From assembly GCA_017405645.1 (NCBI GenBank), contig JAFQZZ010000005.1:44244-108243 (forward strand): 64,000 bases of DNA. Reading direction: 5' to 3'. The translations under genes were made by a program, and so were the position numbers. Source of the DNA: Bacillota bacterium (GTDB taxonomy: Bacteria > Bacillota > Clostridia > Peptostreptococcales > Anaerovoracaceae). Of the stretch, positions 16,636 through 26,253 are shown piece by piece (the first letter of the stretch is position 1; every line of letters starts with the position of its first letter). The notes under the pieces were generated by a model that did no database searches, was not told where the DNA came from, and worked only from the letters and a program-made list of their open reading frames with translations.

Positions 16636-19392
16636 TTACACTTCCCTTCCGCAGCAGTTTTTATATTTCTTCCCGCTCCCGCAGGGGCAGGCGTCGTTTC
16701 GTCCCACTTTCGGAGTGGCCCGCCGGATGGTTTCCTGTTTCGGCAGGGATCCGGGGCTGTTGATGGGGCCGTCCAGCGGCGCTTCCACGCCCATGGCCTG
16801 GCTAGCCGCATCATCCACGAATTCCATCTTCACGGTGTTGGCTTCCTCCGTCACCATTTCCTTCCGCTCCACGTGGGTGGTGATCGTGGCGTCGAAGCAA
16901 TACCGGACCATGTCGTCCTTAATGCTCCGGACCATGTCGTTGAACATCTCGAAGCCTTCCTGGGCATAGGCCGCCGCCGGGTCCTGATGACCGATGGACC
17001 GCAGGCCGATACCCTGTTTCAGCTGATCCATGGCGTCGATGTGGTCGATCCACTTGGAATCCACGATCCGCAGCAGCAGACCCCGCTCCACTTCCCGCAT
17101 CTGGTCTTCGCCCACTTCGGTCTCCTTGGCCTCGTAGATCTTTTCGAAGTCTTCCATGATCCGGTCCTTGAGATCCTCCACGCCCATCTCCTCCACGTCC
17201 TCATAGTGGACGTCCGGGGTGTTGTGGCAGATCTTGTTGATGTTGTGCTGGAGCTCGTCCATGTCCCATTCTTCCTGGTACTTGGAGGCCAGGGTGGTGG
17301 TTTCCACGTATTCGCCCACCATTTCATCCAGCATGTTGAAGAGGTGTTCCCGGAGGTCCTCCCCGTCCAGCACCATGGCCCGCTCCTTGTAGATGACTTC
17401 CCTCTGCTTGGTCATGACGTTGTCGTACTGCAGGATGTATTTCCGGATGGAGAAGTTGCGCCCCTCCACCTTCTTCTGGGCGTTTTCGATGGTCCGGGTC
17501 AGCATGTTGGCCTCGATGGGCTCGTCTTCCTCCAGCCCCATCTTCTGGACCATGTTCTGGACCCGCTCCCCGCCGAAGAGCCGCATCAGCGGGTCTTCCA
17601 GGGACACGTAGAACCGGGAGGAACCCGGGTCTCCCTGACGGCCGGAACGGCCCCGCAGCTGGTTGTCCACCCGCCGGGATTCGTAACGCTCCGTACCGAT
17701 GACGTGGAGTCCGCCGGCAGCCAGGACTTTTTCCTTTTCCTCCTGCCGCTCCTTCGTGTATTTTTCAAACAGGTCTTCGTAAACCTTCCGGGCCGCCACC
17801 AGATCCGGCTCGGTCACCGGGATCATGCTGGAGGCATAGGAAACGGTCTCGTCGTCGTAGCCTTTCTTCTTCATTTCCTGAGTAGCCAGGAATTCCGGAT
17901 TCCCGCCCAGGATGATGTCGGTACCACGGCCCGCCATGTTGGTGGAGATGGTCACGGCATTGAACCGGCCCGCCTCCGCGATGATGGCGGCTTCCTTTTC
18001 GTGGTTCTTGGCGTTCAGCACGTTGTGCTTGATGCCCCGCTTGTCCAGGATTCGGCTGATCCGCTCGGAATTCTCGATGGAAATGGTCCCCACCAGGATC
18101 GGCTGGCCGGTGGCGTGGACTTCCATGATCTCATTGATGACAGCGGTGTACTTGCCCTTTTCCGTCGCATAGACCCGGTCGGGCAGGTCTTCCCGCATGA
18201 CTTCCTTGTTGGTGGGGATGCTCACAACGTCCATGTTGTAGATCTCCCGGAATTCTTCTTCTTCCGTCTTGGCGGTACCGGTCATCCCGGCCAGTTTATC
18301 GTAACCGCGGAAGAGGTTCTGGATGGTGATGGTGGCCAGGGTCTTGGACTCCCGGCGGACCTTCAGGTTTTCCTTGGCTTCAATGGCCTGGTGCAGGCCT
18401 TCCGAATATCTTCTGCCGAACATCAGACGGCCGGTGATCTCGTCGACGATGATGATCTCCCCGTCCTTCACGATGTAGTCGATGTCCCGCTTCATCAGTT
18501 CCTTGGCCTTCAGGGCCTGGTTGATGTGGTGGTTGAGTTCCATGTTGTCCGGATCGGACAGGTTCTCTACGTCAAAGCGGGCTTCCGCCTTGGCCACGCC
18601 TTCCTCCGTCAGGGAGACGTTCTTGTCCTTTTCGTCCACTTCGTAGTCCGTGTCCCGGCGCAGCTTCCGGACGAAATCCCGGGCGTCGACATACATGGAG
18701 GTGGAGTTGTCCCCTTCGCCGGAAATGATCAGCGGCGTACGGGCTTCGTCGATGAGGACCGAGTCCACTTCGTCCACGATGGCGTAGTGGGCGCCCCGCT
18801 GGAGCCGGCGTTCCTTGGAGACCGCCATGTTGTCCCGCAGGTAGTCGAATCCGAATTCGTTGTTGGTGCCGTAGGTAATATCGCAGTTGTAAGCCGCCTG
18901 ACGCTCCGCCATGGTCAGCCCGTTGACGATGCATCCCACGCTCATTCCAAGGTATTTGTAGATCTTTCCCATCCACTCCATGTCGCGTCGGGCCAGGTAA
19001 TCGTTGACGGTGACCACGTGGACGCCCTTGCCTTCCAGGGCGTTCAGGTATACCGGCAGGGTCGCTACCAGAGTTTTACCTTCACCGGTCTTCATCTCGG
19101 CGATCTTGCCCTGATGGAGCACGATGCCGCCGATGAGCTGCACATGGAAGTGGCGCATGCCCAGGGTCCGGACGGACGCTTCCCGGCAGACGGCGAAGGC
19201 TTCCGGCAGCAGGTCGTCCAGGGTCTCCCCTTCCGCCAGCCGCTGTTTGAATTCATCCGTCTTGGCCCTGAGTTCCTCGTGGGACAGGGCGTGGATCTCC
19301 GGTTCGAGGGCTTCGATCTCGTCCGCGATCCGGTCCAGTTTTTTCACTTCTTTCTCGTTTAAATCTCCGAATATTTTTTCTAATAATCCCAT
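16636..19392 (-). CDS. secA: Preprotein translocase ATPase SecA
   Basis: The motor of the Sec pathway drives unfolded secretory proteins through SecYEG. The 918-residue product has Walker A ([15 protein letters not shown]), DEAD-type motif II ([12 protein letters not shown]), the preprotein cross-linking domain, the [14 protein letters not shown] motif VI region and a C-terminal zinc tail [15 protein letters not shown] that contacts SecB or lipids. ATG 19392 ([15 protein letters not shown]) is preferred because GGAGAG stands 5 bases before it. Its substrates in this window include at least four secreted proteins. Confidence 0.97.
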   Translation of the reverse strand: MGLLEKIFGDLNEKEVKKLDRIADEIEALEPEIHALSHEELRAKTDEFKQRLAEGETLDDLLPEAFAVCREASVRTLGMRHFHVQLIGGIVLHQGKIAEMKTGEGKTLVATLPVYLNALEGKGVHVVTVNDYLARRDMEWMGKIYKYLGMSVGCIVNGLTMAERQAAYNCDITYGTNNEFGFDYLRDNMAVSKERRLQRGAHYAIVDEVDSVLIDEARTPLIISGEGDNSTSMYVDARDFVRKLRRDTDYEVDEKDKNVSLTEEGVAKAEARFDVENLSDPDNMELNHHINQALKAKELMKRDIDYIVKDGEIIIVDEITGRLMFGRRYSEGLHQAIEAKENLKVRRESKTLATITIQNLFRGYDKLAGMTGTAKTEEEEFREIYNMDVVSIPTNKEVMREDLPDRVYATEKGKYTAVINEIMEVHATGQPILVGTISIENSERISRILDKRGIKHNVLNAKNHEKEAAIIAEAGRFNAVTISTNMAGRGTDIILGGNPEFLATQEMKKKGYDDETVSYASSMIPVTEPDLVAARKVYEDLFEKYTKERQEEKEKVLAAGGLHVIGTERYESRRVDNQLRGRSGRQGDPGSSRFYVSLEDPLMRLFGGERVQNMVQKMGLEEDEPIEANMLTRTIENAQKKVEGRNFSIRKYILQYDNVMTKQREVIYKERAMVLDGEDLREHLFNMLDEMVGEYVETTTLASKYQEEWDMDELQHNINKICHNTPDVHYEDVEEMGVEDLKDRIMEDFEKIYEAKETEVGEDQMREVERGLLLRIVDSKWIDHIDAMDQLKQGIGLRSIGHQDPAAAYAQEGFEMFNDMVRSIKDDMVRYCFDATITTHVERKEMVTEEANTVKMEFVDDAASQAMGVEAPLDGPINSPGSLPKQETIRRATPKVGRNDACPCGSGKKYKNCCGREV

Positions 19393-19411
19393 TTTTCTCT
19401 CCATTTATTTT

Positions 19412-19437
19412 AAGGGCAGGCCGAACCGGCTGCCCTT
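19412..19437 (-). other. Hairpin in the secA 5' leader
   Basis: AAGGGCAG at one side pairs with CTGCCCTT at the other (19412-19437) in the 49-base gap before secA. There is no T run on the minus strand close enough for a good terminator. It may tune secA translation, but that is inference. Confidence 0.4.
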
Positions 19438-19441
19438 GAGG

Positions 19442-19696
19442 TTAAAAGATTTGTGCCAGATCCGCCCCACACATGTGGAACACGTACAGGTTCACCAGAA
19501 CGACGGCGATGACCAGAATCCCCATCTTGATCCAGAAGTTGCTGTAGTCCTTCCGGACCCGGCCTTTTTCATCGTATTCCACCCGGCGTTTCTTCGGTGC
19601 CTGTTCGACTCCTTTGAACTGGGCTAAGTCGCCTGTTTCCTCCAGCCCTTCCGCGCTGTCGTTTTCGAGTTCGATATCATGATATACGTTCTTCAT
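19442..19696 (-). CDS. Small protein with C-terminal membrane helix, unknown function
   Basis: The 84-residue product has a charged N-terminal half (residues 1-52, with KKRRVEYDEKGRVRKDY) and one membrane helix near residues 56-76. This orientation is that of a tail-anchored protein. I recognise no family. It sits between lysC (gap 3 bases, with its ribosome binding site inside the lysC end) and secA, so it is co-expressed with them. Real coding is supported by the site, spacing and codon pattern. Confidence 0.7.
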   Translation of the reverse strand: MKNVYHDIELENDSAEGLEETGDLAQFKGVEQAPKKRRVEYDEKGRVRKDYSNFWIKMGILVIAVVLVNLYVFHMCGADLAQIF

Positions 19697-19699
19697 TCT

Positions 19700-21049
19700 T
19701 TACTCCTCTTTACTTGATTTTTTGAGCAGTTTCTTCTCCACAAAGGCCTCGTAAATGGCCTTGATGCCCTTTTCAAAATCCTTTTCCTCCACGCCGACGA
19801 TGATGCTCAGCTCACTGGAGCCCTGGTCGATCATCCGGATATTGACACCGGCCTGGTATAGGGCCGTGAAGAGGGTGGCGGAAACGCCGATCCGCTTGCA
19901 CATGCCGTGGCCCACGGTGGCGATCAGCGCCAGGTCCTGGCTCACTTCCAGGTGGTCCGGGGTCAGCCGCCGCTGGACGTCCTCCAGCAGGTCCCCCAGG
20001 ATCCCCTGCACATTCTTGTTGGAGATGACGATGGAGGCGGTGTCGATGCCGGAAGGCAGATGCTCAAAGGGGATGTTGTAGTTTTCCAAGATGCTCAAAA
20101 GCCGCTTGATGTAGCCCACTTCGCTGTTCATCCCGTCCTTGTAAATGCCGATAACGGTATATCCTTTCCGGCCGGAAATGCCGGTAATGACCTCGTCGGT
20201 CTCCTCCTCCGGCACAGCCGAAAGGATGATGGTGCCGGGATTGTCCGGTTCGTTGGTGTTGCGGATGTTGATGGGGATATCCGCTTCCTTCACCGGGAAA
20301 ACGGCCTCGTCGTGGAGGACGGAGGCGCCCATGTAGGACAGCTCCCGCAGCTCCCGGTAGGTGACCGTGCCGATGGGTTTCGCGTTTTCCACGATCCGCG
20401 GGTCCGCCATCAGGAACCCGGACACATCGGTCCAGTTTTCATAGACGGAGGCGCCCACGGCCTTGGCCACCAGGGCGCCGGTGATGTCCGAACCGCCCCG
20501 GGAGAAGGTCTTGATGCTCCCGTCCAGTTTTGCCCCATAGAAACCGGGGATGACGGCGTATTCATGCTTCGGCAGTTCCGCCGCCAGAAGGGCATTGGTT
20601 TCCTCCGCCATGAACTTGCCGCTGGTATCGAATTTGATGTAATCTTTCGGGTCGATAAAGTCGAAGCCCAGGTAATTGGCCGTCAGGATCGCGCTGAGGA
20701 ACTCCCCCCGGCTGGCGATGTAATCGTCACTGGCGCCTTCCTGCAGATTTTTCCGGATCTCCATGAAATAGGGGTCGATGTCCAGGTCCAGCCCCAGGTT
20801 CATGATCATGATCTTGAAGCGGTCCCAGATCACCTGGAAGACCTGGTGGAAGGGCACGTTGTGCTCCACATGGCTCTTGCACAGGTACAGAAGATCCGTT
20901 AATTTACTGTCCTCCGCGAACCGCTTGCCGGGCGCCGATACCACGATGTACCGGCGGGAAGGATCCGCGTCGATGATTTCCTTTACTTTTCTCATCTGGA
21001 TGGCGTCCGCCACCGATGAGCCTCCGAACTTTGCAACTTTTATATCCAT
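19700..21049 (-). CDS. lysC: Aspartate kinase
   Basis: The enzyme phosphorylates aspartate, the first step to lysine, threonine and methionine. The 449-residue protein has the kinase motif VAKFGGSSVADA at the start, the FSRGGSDITGALVAKA substrate loop near 200 and two ACT domains at the C-terminus (GYTVIGIYKDGMNSEVGY and LALIATVGHGM), which usually bind the feedback inhibitor. ATG 21049 (MDIKVAKFGG) is preceded by GGGAG at good distance; an in-frame GTG lies 9 bases upstream. It follows metK by 56 bases. Confidence 0.93.
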   Translation of the reverse strand: MDIKVAKFGGSSVADAIQMRKVKEIIDADPSRRYIVVSAPGKRFAEDSKLTDLLYLCKSHVEHNVPFHQVFQVIWDRFKIMIMNLGLDLDIDPYFMEIRKNLQEGASDDYIASRGEFLSAILTANYLGFDFIDPKDYIKFDTSGKFMAEETNALLAAELPKHEYAVIPGFYGAKLDGSIKTFSRGGSDITGALVAKAVGASVYENWTDVSGFLMADPRIVENAKPIGTVTYRELRELSYMGASVLHDEAVFPVKEADIPINIRNTNEPDNPGTIILSAVPEEETDEVITGISGRKGYTVIGIYKDGMNSEVGYIKRLLSILENYNIPFEHLPSGIDTASIVISNKNVQGILGDLLEDVQRRLTPDHLEVSQDLALIATVGHGMCKRIGVSATLFTALYQAGVNIRMIDQGSSELSIIVGVEEKDFEKGIKAIYEAFVEKKLLKKSSKEE

Positions 21050-21105
21050 TCGTATCACTCCCTTAAACTATTATTATATACGGGTTCCCCCGTACAGGCA
21101 AGGGT

Positions 21106-22251
21106 TTACCGATAGCTTTCCGCCGCTTTGCGCAGGATTTCCGCCTTGTCGGTTTTCTCCCAGGAAACGCCCAGATCCGTCCGGCCCATGTGCCCGTAGG
21201 CAGCCACCTGCCGGTAGATGGGTTTTCGCAGGTCCAGGGCCTCGATGATGCCCTTGGGAGTGAATACGAAGTTCTCCGCCACCAGTTCCGCGATCTTTTC
21301 ATCGGGAATCGTACCGGTGCCGAAGGTTTCCACTAAGATGGAGACCGGTTCCGCCACGCCGATGGCGTAGGCCAGCTGGATCTCGCACTTGTCCGCCAGG
21401 CCCGCCGCCACGATGTTCTTGGCCGCATACCGGGCCGCATAGGCCGCGCTCCGGTCCACTTTCGTTGGATCCTTGCCGTAGAAGGCGCCGCCGCCGTGGC
21501 GGGCGTATCCGCCGTAGGTGTCCACGATGATCTTCCGTCCTGTCAGGCCGGAATCCCCCACCGGCCCGCCGATGACGAACCGCCCCGTGGGGTTGATGAT
21601 GTATTTCGTTTCCTCATCCAGCAGTTCCGCCGGGATGATGGCTTTGATGACATGTTCGATCAGGTCCGCCCGGATCTGATCCTGGGTCGCGTCCGGATCA
21701 TGCTGGGTGGAAATCAGCACGGTATCCACCCGTTTGGGCTTGTCCCCCTCGTATTCGATGGTGACCTGGGTCTTGCCGTCGGGCCGCAGGTAGGGCAGCA
21801 GGCCGGATTTGCGGACTTCCGCCAGTTTCCGGGCCAGCTTGTGGGCCAGCGAGATCGGCATGGGCATCAGTTCCTCCGTCTCGTTGCAGGCGAAGCCGAA
21901 CATGATCCCCTGGTCGCCGGCGCCGTCCCGGTCCACGCCCATGGCGATGTCCCCGGACTGTTCGTCGATGGTGGTGATCACGGCGCAGTTGTCCGCGTCG
22001 AAACCGTATTCGCCTTTATTGTAACCGATGTCCCGGACCACTTCCCGGATCAGTTTCGGGATGTCCACGTAACAGTCGGTGGTGATCTCGCCCATGACTA
22101 CGACCATACCGGTGGTGACGGTGGTCTCTGCGGCGACTCTGCCGTTGGGGTCCTGCTCCAGGATCGCATCCAGGATCGCGTCCGAAATCTGGTCGCAGAT
22201 CTTATCCGGATGCCCTTCGGTAACGGATTCGGATGTGAATAAACGTTTCAT
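21106..22251 (-). CDS. metK: S-adenosylmethionine synthetase
   Basis: MetK makes SAM from methionine and ATP. The 381-residue product has the [18 protein letters not shown] start, the [16 protein letters not shown] hexapeptide region and the [20 protein letters not shown]-loop-like segment. A GGGAGGT ribosome binding site precedes ATG 22251. A SAM-I riboswitch in the leader gives feedback control by the product. lysC follows in the same direction, so the methionine branch and the aspartate entry step may share control. Confidence 0.97.
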   Translation of the reverse strand: MKRLFTSESVTEGHPDKICDQISDAILDAILEQDPNGRVAAETTVTTGMVVVMGEITTDCYVDIPKLIREVVRDIGYNKGEYGFDADNCAVITTIDEQSGDIAMGVDRDGAGDQGIMFGFACNETEELMPMPISLAHKLARKLAEVRKSGLLPYLRPDGKTQVTIEYEGDKPKRVDTVLISTQHDPDATQDQIRADLIEHVIKAIIPAELLDEETKYIINPTGRFVIGGPVGDSGLTGRKIIVDTYGGYARHGGGAFYGKDPTKVDRSAAYAARYAAKNIVAAGLADKCEIQLAYAIGVAEPVSILVETFGTGTIPDEKIAELVAENFVFTPKGIIEALDLRKPIYRQVAAYGHMGRTDLGVSWEKTDKAEILRKAAESYR

Positions 22252-22277
22252 GTTTGTACCTCCCTTGAATATCGAAA

Positions 22278-22297
22278 GCCTCTTCTTCCGAAGAGGC
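22278..22297 (-). terminator. Hairpin of the metK riboswitch expression platform
   Basis: Minus-strand GCCTCTTC and GAAGAGGC form an 8-bp stem with a GGAA loop, followed by only three T. It lies between the SAM aptamer and the ribosome binding site. It could be the regulated terminator or a translation-blocking element; the short T run makes the mode uncertain. Confidence 0.5.
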
Positions 22298-22316
22298 CCG
22301 GTTCTCGCGTGTCCGC

Positions 22317-22420
22317 CTCATCTTTCAGAATGATTTCTGCAGGAATTAGCACCATGGACGGCTGCCGCCGTCCGGTTGCCGGGCTTCGCAGGGCCTGTCC
22401 CTCCGCCGCTCTTGATAAGG
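22317..22420 (-). promoter_or_regulatory. SAM-I (S-box) riboswitch upstream of metK
   Basis: The minus strand contains the S-box core in order: CTTATCAAGAG, GGCGGAGGGA, the GCGAAGCCCGGCAACC kink-turn region, GGTGCTAATTCC, CAGAA and GAAAGATGAG. These are the universally conserved elements of the SAM-I aptamer. When SAM is bound, expression of metK is expected to stop. Confidence 0.95.
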
Positions 22421-22435
22421 TGTTCTAATAGTAAA

Positions 22436-22464
22436 ATTCTATATGTTAACGGGAAAAATGTCAA
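22436..22464 (-). promoter_or_regulatory. Promoter for the metK transcript
   Basis: Minus-strand TTGACA (22459-22464), 17 bases, TAGAAT (22436-22441). Transcription would begin just before the SAM-I aptamer. Confidence 0.8.
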
Positions 22465-22528
22465 CATTCTTCCCACACTTTTTCCACAATATCCCCGGAA
22501 ATGACGTGGAAAAGTCACATTCCGGCTC

Positions 22529-23398
22529 CTACCGCTCCGATACGGCCAGACCCGCCAGGGTCAGGGCCGTGCCGGCCGCCAGCATCAGGGTGAAGGGTTC
22601 CCGCAGAACCGTCACGGACAGGGCCACCGTGATCACCGGGATCAGGTAGATATAAACACTGGTCTTGACGGCTCCCAGCACCTTCACGGCGTAGTTCCAG
22701 GTGACGAAACACAGGGCGGAAGCCCCCAGTCCCAGGAACAGCAGGTTGAAGAGGTTCGCTGGATCCGCCAGACGGGAAAGCCCCGGCTGCGCCCCGGAAA
22801 GCCACAGGGCCGGGATCATGAATACCAGCCCGTAGGCGAAGATCCGCCGGGTCACCTGCAGGGTGGAATACCCGAAGGCGCTGATCTTTTTGAGAATGAC
22901 GGAGTAGAAGCCCCACATCAGGGCCGCCGTCAGCGCCAGCAGGTCCCCCTTCGGGTCCAGCTTCAGGGCCGCGCCGTTGAAGCTGATTAGGGCGATGCCC
23001 GTCAGCGCCACCGCCAGGCCGATGTAAAACTTCAATCCCTTTTTCTCTTCCTTCAGGAACACCAGCGCCAGCAGCGCCGTGAAGAAAGGCGCCAGGGCGG
23101 TGATGACCCCCACGTTGGAAGCCATGGTATAGGTCAGGGCGATGTTCTCGCACAGATAATACAGGGTGATCCCGAAGAGCCCCGCCCCCGCGAACATCAG
23201 TTCCTGCTTCGGCGTCGTTCCCCGGATCATCTTCGGGCAGACGATGCACAGGGCTATAAACCCCAGGACAAAGCGGATGAAAAGGATCTCCACCGGCAGG
23301 AAGTCCTCCAGCAGCATTTTGGTCGATATAAAGGTGGCGCCCCAGATCACCGCCGTCAGCAGGGCGGCCAGGTGACCCCGGGTCTGCAAGTTCTCCAT
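22529..23398 (-). CDS. DMT superfamily (EamA) transporter
   Basis: The 289-residue protein has ten predicted membrane helices in two EamA repeats (first repeat with AVIWGATFISTKMLL, second with ALMWGFYSVILKK). Family members export or import amino acids, nucleosides or metabolites; the substrate cannot be predicted. ATG 23398 is chosen because of the GAGGAC site in the end of the VWA gene; the preceding gene stops 4 bases before it, so the two are coupled. Confidence 0.9.
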   Translation of the reverse strand: MENLQTRGHLAALLTAVIWGATFISTKMLLEDFLPVEILFIRFVLGFIALCIVCPKMIRGTTPKQELMFAGAGLFGITLYYLCENIALTYTMASNVGVITALAPFFTALLALVFLKEEKKGLKFYIGLAVALTGIALISFNGAALKLDPKGDLLALTAALMWGFYSVILKKISAFGYSTLQVTRRIFAYGLVFMIPALWLSGAQPGLSRLADPANLFNLLFLGLGASALCFVTWNYAVKVLGAVKTSVYIYLIPVITVALSVTVLREPFTLMLAAGTALTLAGLAVSER

Positions 23399-23402
23399 GT
23401 AT

Positions 23403-25016
23403 TTAGTCCTCGTATTCGATGATATAGCCCACGTTTCCGGCAAAGTATTTCAAACCGCTGTTGACCACGTCATTCCGCTGGTCATTCCAGGACCAGTTCC
23501 CTTCCGGGTTCCACAGCATCAGATAGGATTCCGGCGTGCCGTCCCGGTCGTTTCTGGAGGGTTCGCCGGGATACCACTTGGAATAGGTGAAGTCCTCGCC
23601 GGTGGTCCAGTGCCCGAAGGCCTGGTTGTTCCGCACGGAGGTATAGCCGCCCAGCCAGACGAACCGGACGCCGGCGTTCGCCGCCATCTGTTCCATCTGC
23701 AGTTCTTCCGCTTCACCGGTGATGGTGACCAGGTGTCCGCCCTTCGCATGAGCTTTTTCGTTGGCCTGGGTCCAGGTCACGTCTTCCCGGACGATCTCGT
23801 ACCGGGAGGCATGCTTGACGGCCTCCTGTTTCTTGACCGCAGTGAAGACCACGTTCCGGAATTCGCAGCCGTATACTTTGTCTTTCAGGACGCAGGAAAT
23901 GCTCCGTTCCGCGTAGGCGTCGGAATCCGCATCCGTTTCATATTCGATGCAGTACATGTCCTTCTGCAGGGAATAGATCGTATCGTAGATCTCCTGGATG
24001 TCGTACAGGTTGTTGACGTTCCAGTATTTCCCGCCGGTCTGGCTGCAGATCTCCCTCAGGGTCATTTCATCCGCATAGGCGGTCCCGATGATGTAGACCG
24101 GGATGCCCTTTTCCAGAGCCAGCCGGATAACTTCGCTGTAGGTGCTGACGCTGTAGTTGTCCTCGCCGTCCGTGAAGGCGATCACGCAGTTGGCCCCGGG
24201 CCTCGACCCCGCGTTGTTGATGCCCAGCACCAGCGCATCGTACAGGGCGGTCTCCCCGTAGGCAGTCATGTTCGAGATACCGGTCTTCAGCCGGGAGGCG
24301 TCCCCGGTATAGTCGCACATGTACATGATGTAAGTATCAAAGGAAATGACCTCGGCCTTGTCACCGGCCGCAAAGTCCATATGGTCGATAAAGGCGGTCA
24401 TCACGTTCTGCATGGTGCCCAAGTCATATTGCATGCTGCCGGATTTGTCCGTAACCAGCTCGATGCCGATGCCCTGGTTGCCCTCCAGCTGCTCGATGCT
24501 CCGGATCGTGCGCTCGATCTCCGCACCGCCGCTGATGGATTCCCGGATCTTGGCGGTGGGGGAAGTCAGGGTCAGGGTCGTGCCGTTCTGCTCACAGCTG
24601 ACGTATACCTTGACGGACGGGAAGTCCGACACGTCCGCCGTCACAAAACGCATATCCGCAGGCTGCACTTCCGTGATGGCTTCTTCCATTTCCTCGTAAT
24701 CCATCTTGGAATCCGATTTCCCGTTCAGCAGGAAGAACCCGATGACGCAAAGCGCCGCCAATGCTACCAGGATAATGGGGATCAGCCAAAGCGGTTTTTT
24801 CGCCGGCGCCGGTGCCGGCTGCCCGTAAAGGGGCCGTTCGGCCGGCTCGGCCGGTTCCTCCTCATAAGGCGGTTCTTCCGCTTGGGGCGGGTTTTCTTCC
24901 GAAAAGTCGTCCTGTTTTGGACTCTCGTCCCAGGCAGTCATCTGCCGGGCGCCGCAATGCCCGCAAAACCGGGCATCGTCCGATATCTGTTTTCCGCACT
25001 GCTCACAAAAACGCAT
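23403..25016 (-). CDS. Membrane-anchored zinc-ribbon / VWA / C-type-lectin-like protein
   Basis: The 537-residue protein has an unusual domain order. A cytoplasmic zinc ribbon (C4, C7, C18, C21 in CEQCG and CGHCG) is followed by an acidic Pro-rich linker, one membrane helix (about 75-97), a von Willebrand factor A domain (about 183-350) with a complete MIDAS (DKSGS at 190-194, the TALYDAL threonine and FTDGEDN), and a C-terminal C-type-lectin-like domain (about 405-537; THWTTGEDFTYSKWYPGEP-like and WNDQ segments). The two extracellular domains suggest metal-dependent binding of protein or glycan ligands outside the cell. The ribosome binding site is GGAGGGA. It is coupled to the DMT transporter gene. 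No characterised homologue is known to me. Confidence 0.85.
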   Translation of the reverse strand: MRFCEQCGKQISDDARFCGHCGARQMTAWDESPKQDDFSEENPPQAEEPPYEEEPAEPAERPLYGQPAPAPAKKPLWLIPIILVALAALCVIGFFLLNGKSDSKMDYEEMEEAITEVQPADMRFVTADVSDFPSVKVYVSCEQNGTTLTLTSPTAKIRESISGGAEIERTIRSIEQLEGNQGIGIELVTDKSGSMQYDLGTMQNVMTAFIDHMDFAAGDKAEVISFDTYIMYMCDYTGDASRLKTGISNMTAYGETALYDALVLGINNAGSRPGANCVIAFTDGEDNYSVSTYSEVIRLALEKGIPVYIIGTAYADEMTLREICSQTGGKYWNVNNLYDIQEIYDTIYSLQKDMYCIEYETDADSDAYAERSISCVLKDKVYGCEFRNVVFTAVKKQEAVKHASRYEIVREDVTWTQANEKAHAKGGHLVTITGEAEELQMEQMAANAGVRFVWLGGYTSVRNNQAFGHWTTGEDFTYSKWYPGEPSRNDRDGTPESYLMLWNPEGNWSWNDQRNDVVNSGLKYFAGNVGYIIEYED

Positions 25017-25138
25017 CTTCTGTCCCTCCTGTCCTGGAAAAGTAATTGCATTCTCTACGGAATAATTATATCATAATCAGGACAACTGTCATATATGAAA
25101 TCCGAACTATCTGTATACGGAAGGAAAAAGGCACTCCC

Positions 25139-25840
25139 ATGAAAGAAATCTTAGGCTGCATCAAGCTGGCGCAGGAAGAATTCCATATGTTTGACGAAGG
25201 CGACGTGGTGGCCGTGGGGCTTTCCGGCGGGAAAGACTCCATGACGCTGCTCCACGCCCTGAACCTGTACCGGCGGTTTGCGCCGGTGAACTTTACCCTG
25301 AAGGCCGTTACCGTGGACATGGGCTTCGAGGGTTTTGACCGGGAGACCCTGACGGCTTTCTGCCGGGAGTGGGAAACAGACTTCATTCTGGAAAAGACCC
25401 GCCTGGGAGAAATGATCTTTGAGGAGCGGCAGGAGAAGAACCCCTGCAGCCTCTGTTCCCGGATGCGCCGGGGAATCCTCCACCGGGTCTGCGAAGAAAA
25501 CGGGGTCACGAAGCTGGCCCTGGGACACCACGGGGACGACCTGTTAGAGACCTTTTTCATGAGCATGCTGTATGAAAGCCGGGTGAATGCTTTCAAGGCC
25601 GTGACCGCCTTTGAACGGACCGACCTGATCCAGATCCGTCCGCTGATCTACGCGGAGGAGAGCCAGGTCCGGGAGGCGGCCTTTCGGCATTCCATCCCCA
25701 CTGTGACCAATCCCTGCCCTGCTTCCGGGGAGACCCGCCGGCAGGAAGTGAAGGAAGCCCTGGAGGCATTCCTGCAGCGCACCGGCCGGCCCCGGTCCAA
25801 CATGATCCGGGCCCTCTGCCGGTCTGAAATCGTCCTGTAA
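25139..25840 (+). CDS. ttcA: TtcA-family tRNA 2-thiocytidine biosynthesis protein
   Basis: The 233-residue ATP pyrophosphatase has the PP-loop GLSGGKDSMT (28-37), the GHHGDDLLET motif and three cysteines at the positions that hold the [4Fe-4S] cluster in TtcA: C103 and C106 (NPCSLCSRMRRG) and C193 (NPCPASGETRR). TtcA puts sulfur on cytidine 32 of certain tRNAs. ATG 25139 is used because GGAAGGAAAAAGG precedes it; 31 in-frame upstream residues look non-coding. It may also be a paralogue thiolating another position. Confidence 0.85.
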   Translation: MKEILGCIKLAQEEFHMFDEGDVVAVGLSGGKDSMTLLHALNLYRRFAPVNFTLKAVTVDMGFEGFDRETLTAFCREWETDFILEKTRLGEMIFEERQEKNPCSLCSRMRRGILHRVCEENGVTKLALGHHGDDLLETFFMSMLYESRVNAFKAVTAFERTDLIQIRPLIYAEESQVREAAFRHSIPTVTNPCPASGETRRQEVKEALEAFLQRTGRPRSNMIRALCRSEIVL

Positions 25841-25866
25841 TATTTCTGTAATATTTCCGAAGCAAC

Positions 25867-25926
25867 CCTCCGGGGCCGTTTTCAACAAAAAAACCGTTGG
25901 AATCACTGGCTCCGGGGGCTTTTTTT
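25867..25926 (+). terminator. Probable ttcA terminator
   Basis: An 11-bp stem with two G-U pairs (25867-25877 with 25908-25918) encloses a 30-base loop and is followed by seven T. Confidence 0.6.
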
Positions 25927-26067
25927 GAGTTTTCCTCTTTTTATTAACACCGGCCGGTTTTTGGTGTGGAAAACCAAAAAACCCCGGAAGGGTTGATAAT
26001 ACGAACTTTTTCGAATTTCGCTTGAAATATTATCCACATCCTTTCCACCGTTTTTCCCGATACCGCC

Positions 26068-26106
26068 AAAAAAGCCGGGAACCCTTGATATTACAGGGCT
26101 CCCGGC
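26068..26106 (-). terminator. Terminator of the lipoprotein-alaX unit
   Basis: On the minus strand a 12-bp stem with one G-U pair (26095-26106 with 26074-26085) is followed by six T (26068-26073). Confidence 0.85.
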
Positions 26107-26253
26107 GTCTTCTTCCCGGTCGTTCTGCCTTTATTACAGTTGTATTACACAATGGATCGGTCCCACAGGCCTTCCCGTCTTTTTCCGTCTTCTCTTTTTT
26201 GTGGGAAACCGGCTGTGGAATCCCCGGCTCCTTCACAGTCTATCCCCATTCTT

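Larger units (their letters stand above)
25841..26253. other. Intergenic region between convergent ttcA and alaX-like genes
   Basis: No gene is supported in these 413 bases. It holds a ttcA terminator (25867-25926), an alaX-side terminator (26068-26106), an additional weak minus-strand hairpin near 25975-25995 and AT-rich sequence with one exact DnaA-box-like site TTATCCACA at 26030-26038 and a near match TGTGGAAAA at 25965-25973. Confidence 0.5.

Noticed and set aside
25841..26253. Replication origin
   Set aside because: One exact and one near DnaA box without dnaA, dnaN or a box cluster is not enough.
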